Below are positions 7,060 through 7,476 of a stretch of DNA of 7,476 nt, piece after piece. The stretch lies in NCBI GenBank assembly GCA_902772795.1, contig CACYBZ010000426.1:1-7476 (forward strand). The letters are read 5' to 3'. Position 1 is the first letter of the stretch. Every line of letters begins with the position of its first letter. This DNA comes from an uncultured Ruminococcus sp. (GTDB lineage: Bacteria; Bacillota; Clostridia; Oscillospirales; Acutalibacteraceae). The notes under the pieces were generated by a model. That model was not told the DNA's origin, did no database searches, and worked only from the letters and a program-made list of their open reading frames with translations. The position numbers and the translations under genes are program-made.

Positions 7060-7128
7060 ACTGTATACAGTATATTACATTCTTGTAACAAAAGTCAAGC
7101 AAAAAAGTTACATATCTGTAATTTGTAA
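7060..7128 (-). promoter_or_regulatory. Candidate operator array over the NlpC/P60 promoter
   Basis: Two dyads of the form TTACA-N4-TGTAA lie at 7075-7088 and 7108-7121, with centres 33 bases apart, close to three helical turns. A further TGTAA half-site is at 7124-7128. A perfect 12-base palindrome, ACTGTATACAGT, occupies 7060-7071 over the -10 box and start region. On the minus strand the promoter-proximal site also reads TGTTAC-AAGAA-TGTAAT (7090-7074), which fits the known WalR (YycF) box TGTWAH-N5-TGTWAH; WalR controls wall hydrolases in Bacillus and Staphylococcus. A BlaI/MecI-like repressor could also use such TACA/TGTA dyads. The regulator is not in the window. Confidence 0.5.
7069..7098 (-). 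promoter_or_regulatory. Sigma-A-type promoter of the NlpC/P60 gene
   Basis: TTGACT (7098-7093) and TATACT (7074-7069) are separated by 18 bases. Transcription should start near 7062, giving a leader of about 52 bases. One dyad of the operator array fills most of the spacer between the two boxes. Confidence 0.65.
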
Positions 7129-7235
7129 CTTTTTTTAGATATTATAAACAAAAATTTTAGCTTTATTAAGTATATTATAACCTACATAATATTTTGACAG
7201 AAAATACAGATAGTATTATTTGTGATTTTTACCAT

Positions 7236-7266
7236 AAAAAAGACCCGAACTGTTAAAAGTTCGGGT
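7236..7266 (-). terminator. Rho-independent terminator of the ThiT-like gene
   Basis: ACCCGAACT (7243-7251) and AGTTCGGGT (7258-7266) form a 9-bp stem with a 6-base loop. Read on the minus strand it is followed by C and then six T residues (7241-7236), a standard intrinsic terminator 25 bases past the stop codon at 7291. Confidence 0.9.
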
Positions 7267-7290
7267 TAAAATTAAAATCGTAGTTTTGTA

Positions 7291-7476
7291 TCATTTTTCA
7301 AGATTACTTTCAATCAGTCGGGAAAACTGCGGAATCCTGAACAGAATCACCGCTCCGATAACGTTAAACAGCAGTTCAGGCAACATATACGACCCGTTGT
7401 ACACCAAGGAATACAACCACGGATTATCCCATTTTTCAGGCAACCATATATCGAAAATAATTGCCCCCGACATCAG
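7291..7476 (-). CDS. thiT: ThiT-like thiamine ECF transporter S component, C-terminal part
   Basis: The frame runs off the right edge; only the last 61 residues plus TGA are present. The first visible ATG (7473) is internal, as the frame continues upstream with a Leu codon. Two hydrophobic segments are visible. The stretch SGAIIFDIW, then YSLVYNGSYMLPELL, matches the end of the ThiT/YuaJ family. In L. lactis ThiT, Tyr146 and Asn151 bind thiamine and lie five residues apart, as do the Tyr and Asn of YSLVYN here. ThiT is the membrane substrate-binding subunit that docks on the shared EcfA/A'/T module for ATP-driven thiamine uptake. In this family a TPP riboswitch often precedes the gene; that region is outside the window. 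The remaining uncertainty comes from the fragment's short length. Confidence 0.75.
   Translation of the reverse strand: MMSGAIIFDIWLPEKWDNPWLYSLVYNGSYMLPELLFNVIGAVILFRIPQFSRLIESNLEK

Noticed and set aside
7011..7091. A 27-residue N-terminal extension of the NlpC/P60 protein starting at TTG 7091
   Set aside because: It would start before the mapped -10 box and bury the signal peptide; the ATG at 7010 has a good ribosome site and a proper signal sequence.
7108..7130. A second, upstream WalR direct-repeat box
   Set aside because: The TGTAA elements here are spaced 7 rather than 11 bases apart, so they do not fit the WalR box; only the dyad reading stands.

Overview
The window looks like a chromosomal piece of a low-to-medium GC Gram-positive gut or rumen anaerobe, most likely a Ruminococcus-like member of the Oscillospiraceae (Clostridia). 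This placement is inferred from AGGAG-type ribosome sites, sigma-A-like promoters, a BIG2/NlpC-P60 secreted protein, a ThiT-type ECF transporter subunit, a type I pullulanase and a hairpin-rich intergenic element. No marker gene fixes the species.

All four real genes lie on the minus strand and, read right to left, appear to be separate transcription units. (1) 7291-7476: the C-terminal end of a ThiT-like thiamine transporter subunit, followed by a clear rho-independent terminator (7236-7266). (2) 4995-7010: a secreted 671-residue protein with a signal peptide, six BIG2 Ig-like domains and a C-terminal NlpC/P60 peptidoglycan hydrolase domain. It has its own promoter, overlaid by regularly spaced dyads, and a 13-bp terminator stem at 4905-4941. 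(3) 2875-4743: a cytosolic 622-residue Sel1/TPR-like protein of unknown function, with its own strong promoter and ribosome site and a terminator-like hairpin at 2706-2753. (4) 313-2547: a type I pullulanase (GH13 with CBM48) with complete catalytic motifs, no signal peptide and a lysine-flanked C-terminal membrane segment.

The leader of the pullulanase gene is the most intriguing regulatory region. A good promoter (2642-2670) is followed at once by a 17-bp hairpin (2583-2628). The hairpin loop carries a possible ribosome site for a 13-codon upstream ORF. That ORF stops directly before an out-of-frame ATG, and the pullulanase itself can start only at a TTG seven bases further on.

Bases 1-225 hold no gene. 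They form one large imperfect inverted repeat with arms of about 90 bases, and each arm is itself a chain of small hairpins. It resembles a MITE-like or dispersed intergenic element and is cut by the left edge of the window. Bases 226-312 hold one AT-only hairpin and nothing else recognised. The genes do not form one pathway: starch debranching, cell-wall hydrolysis, thiamine uptake and an unknown function sit side by side. No CRISPR array, tRNA, rRNA, transposase or phage gene was seen.
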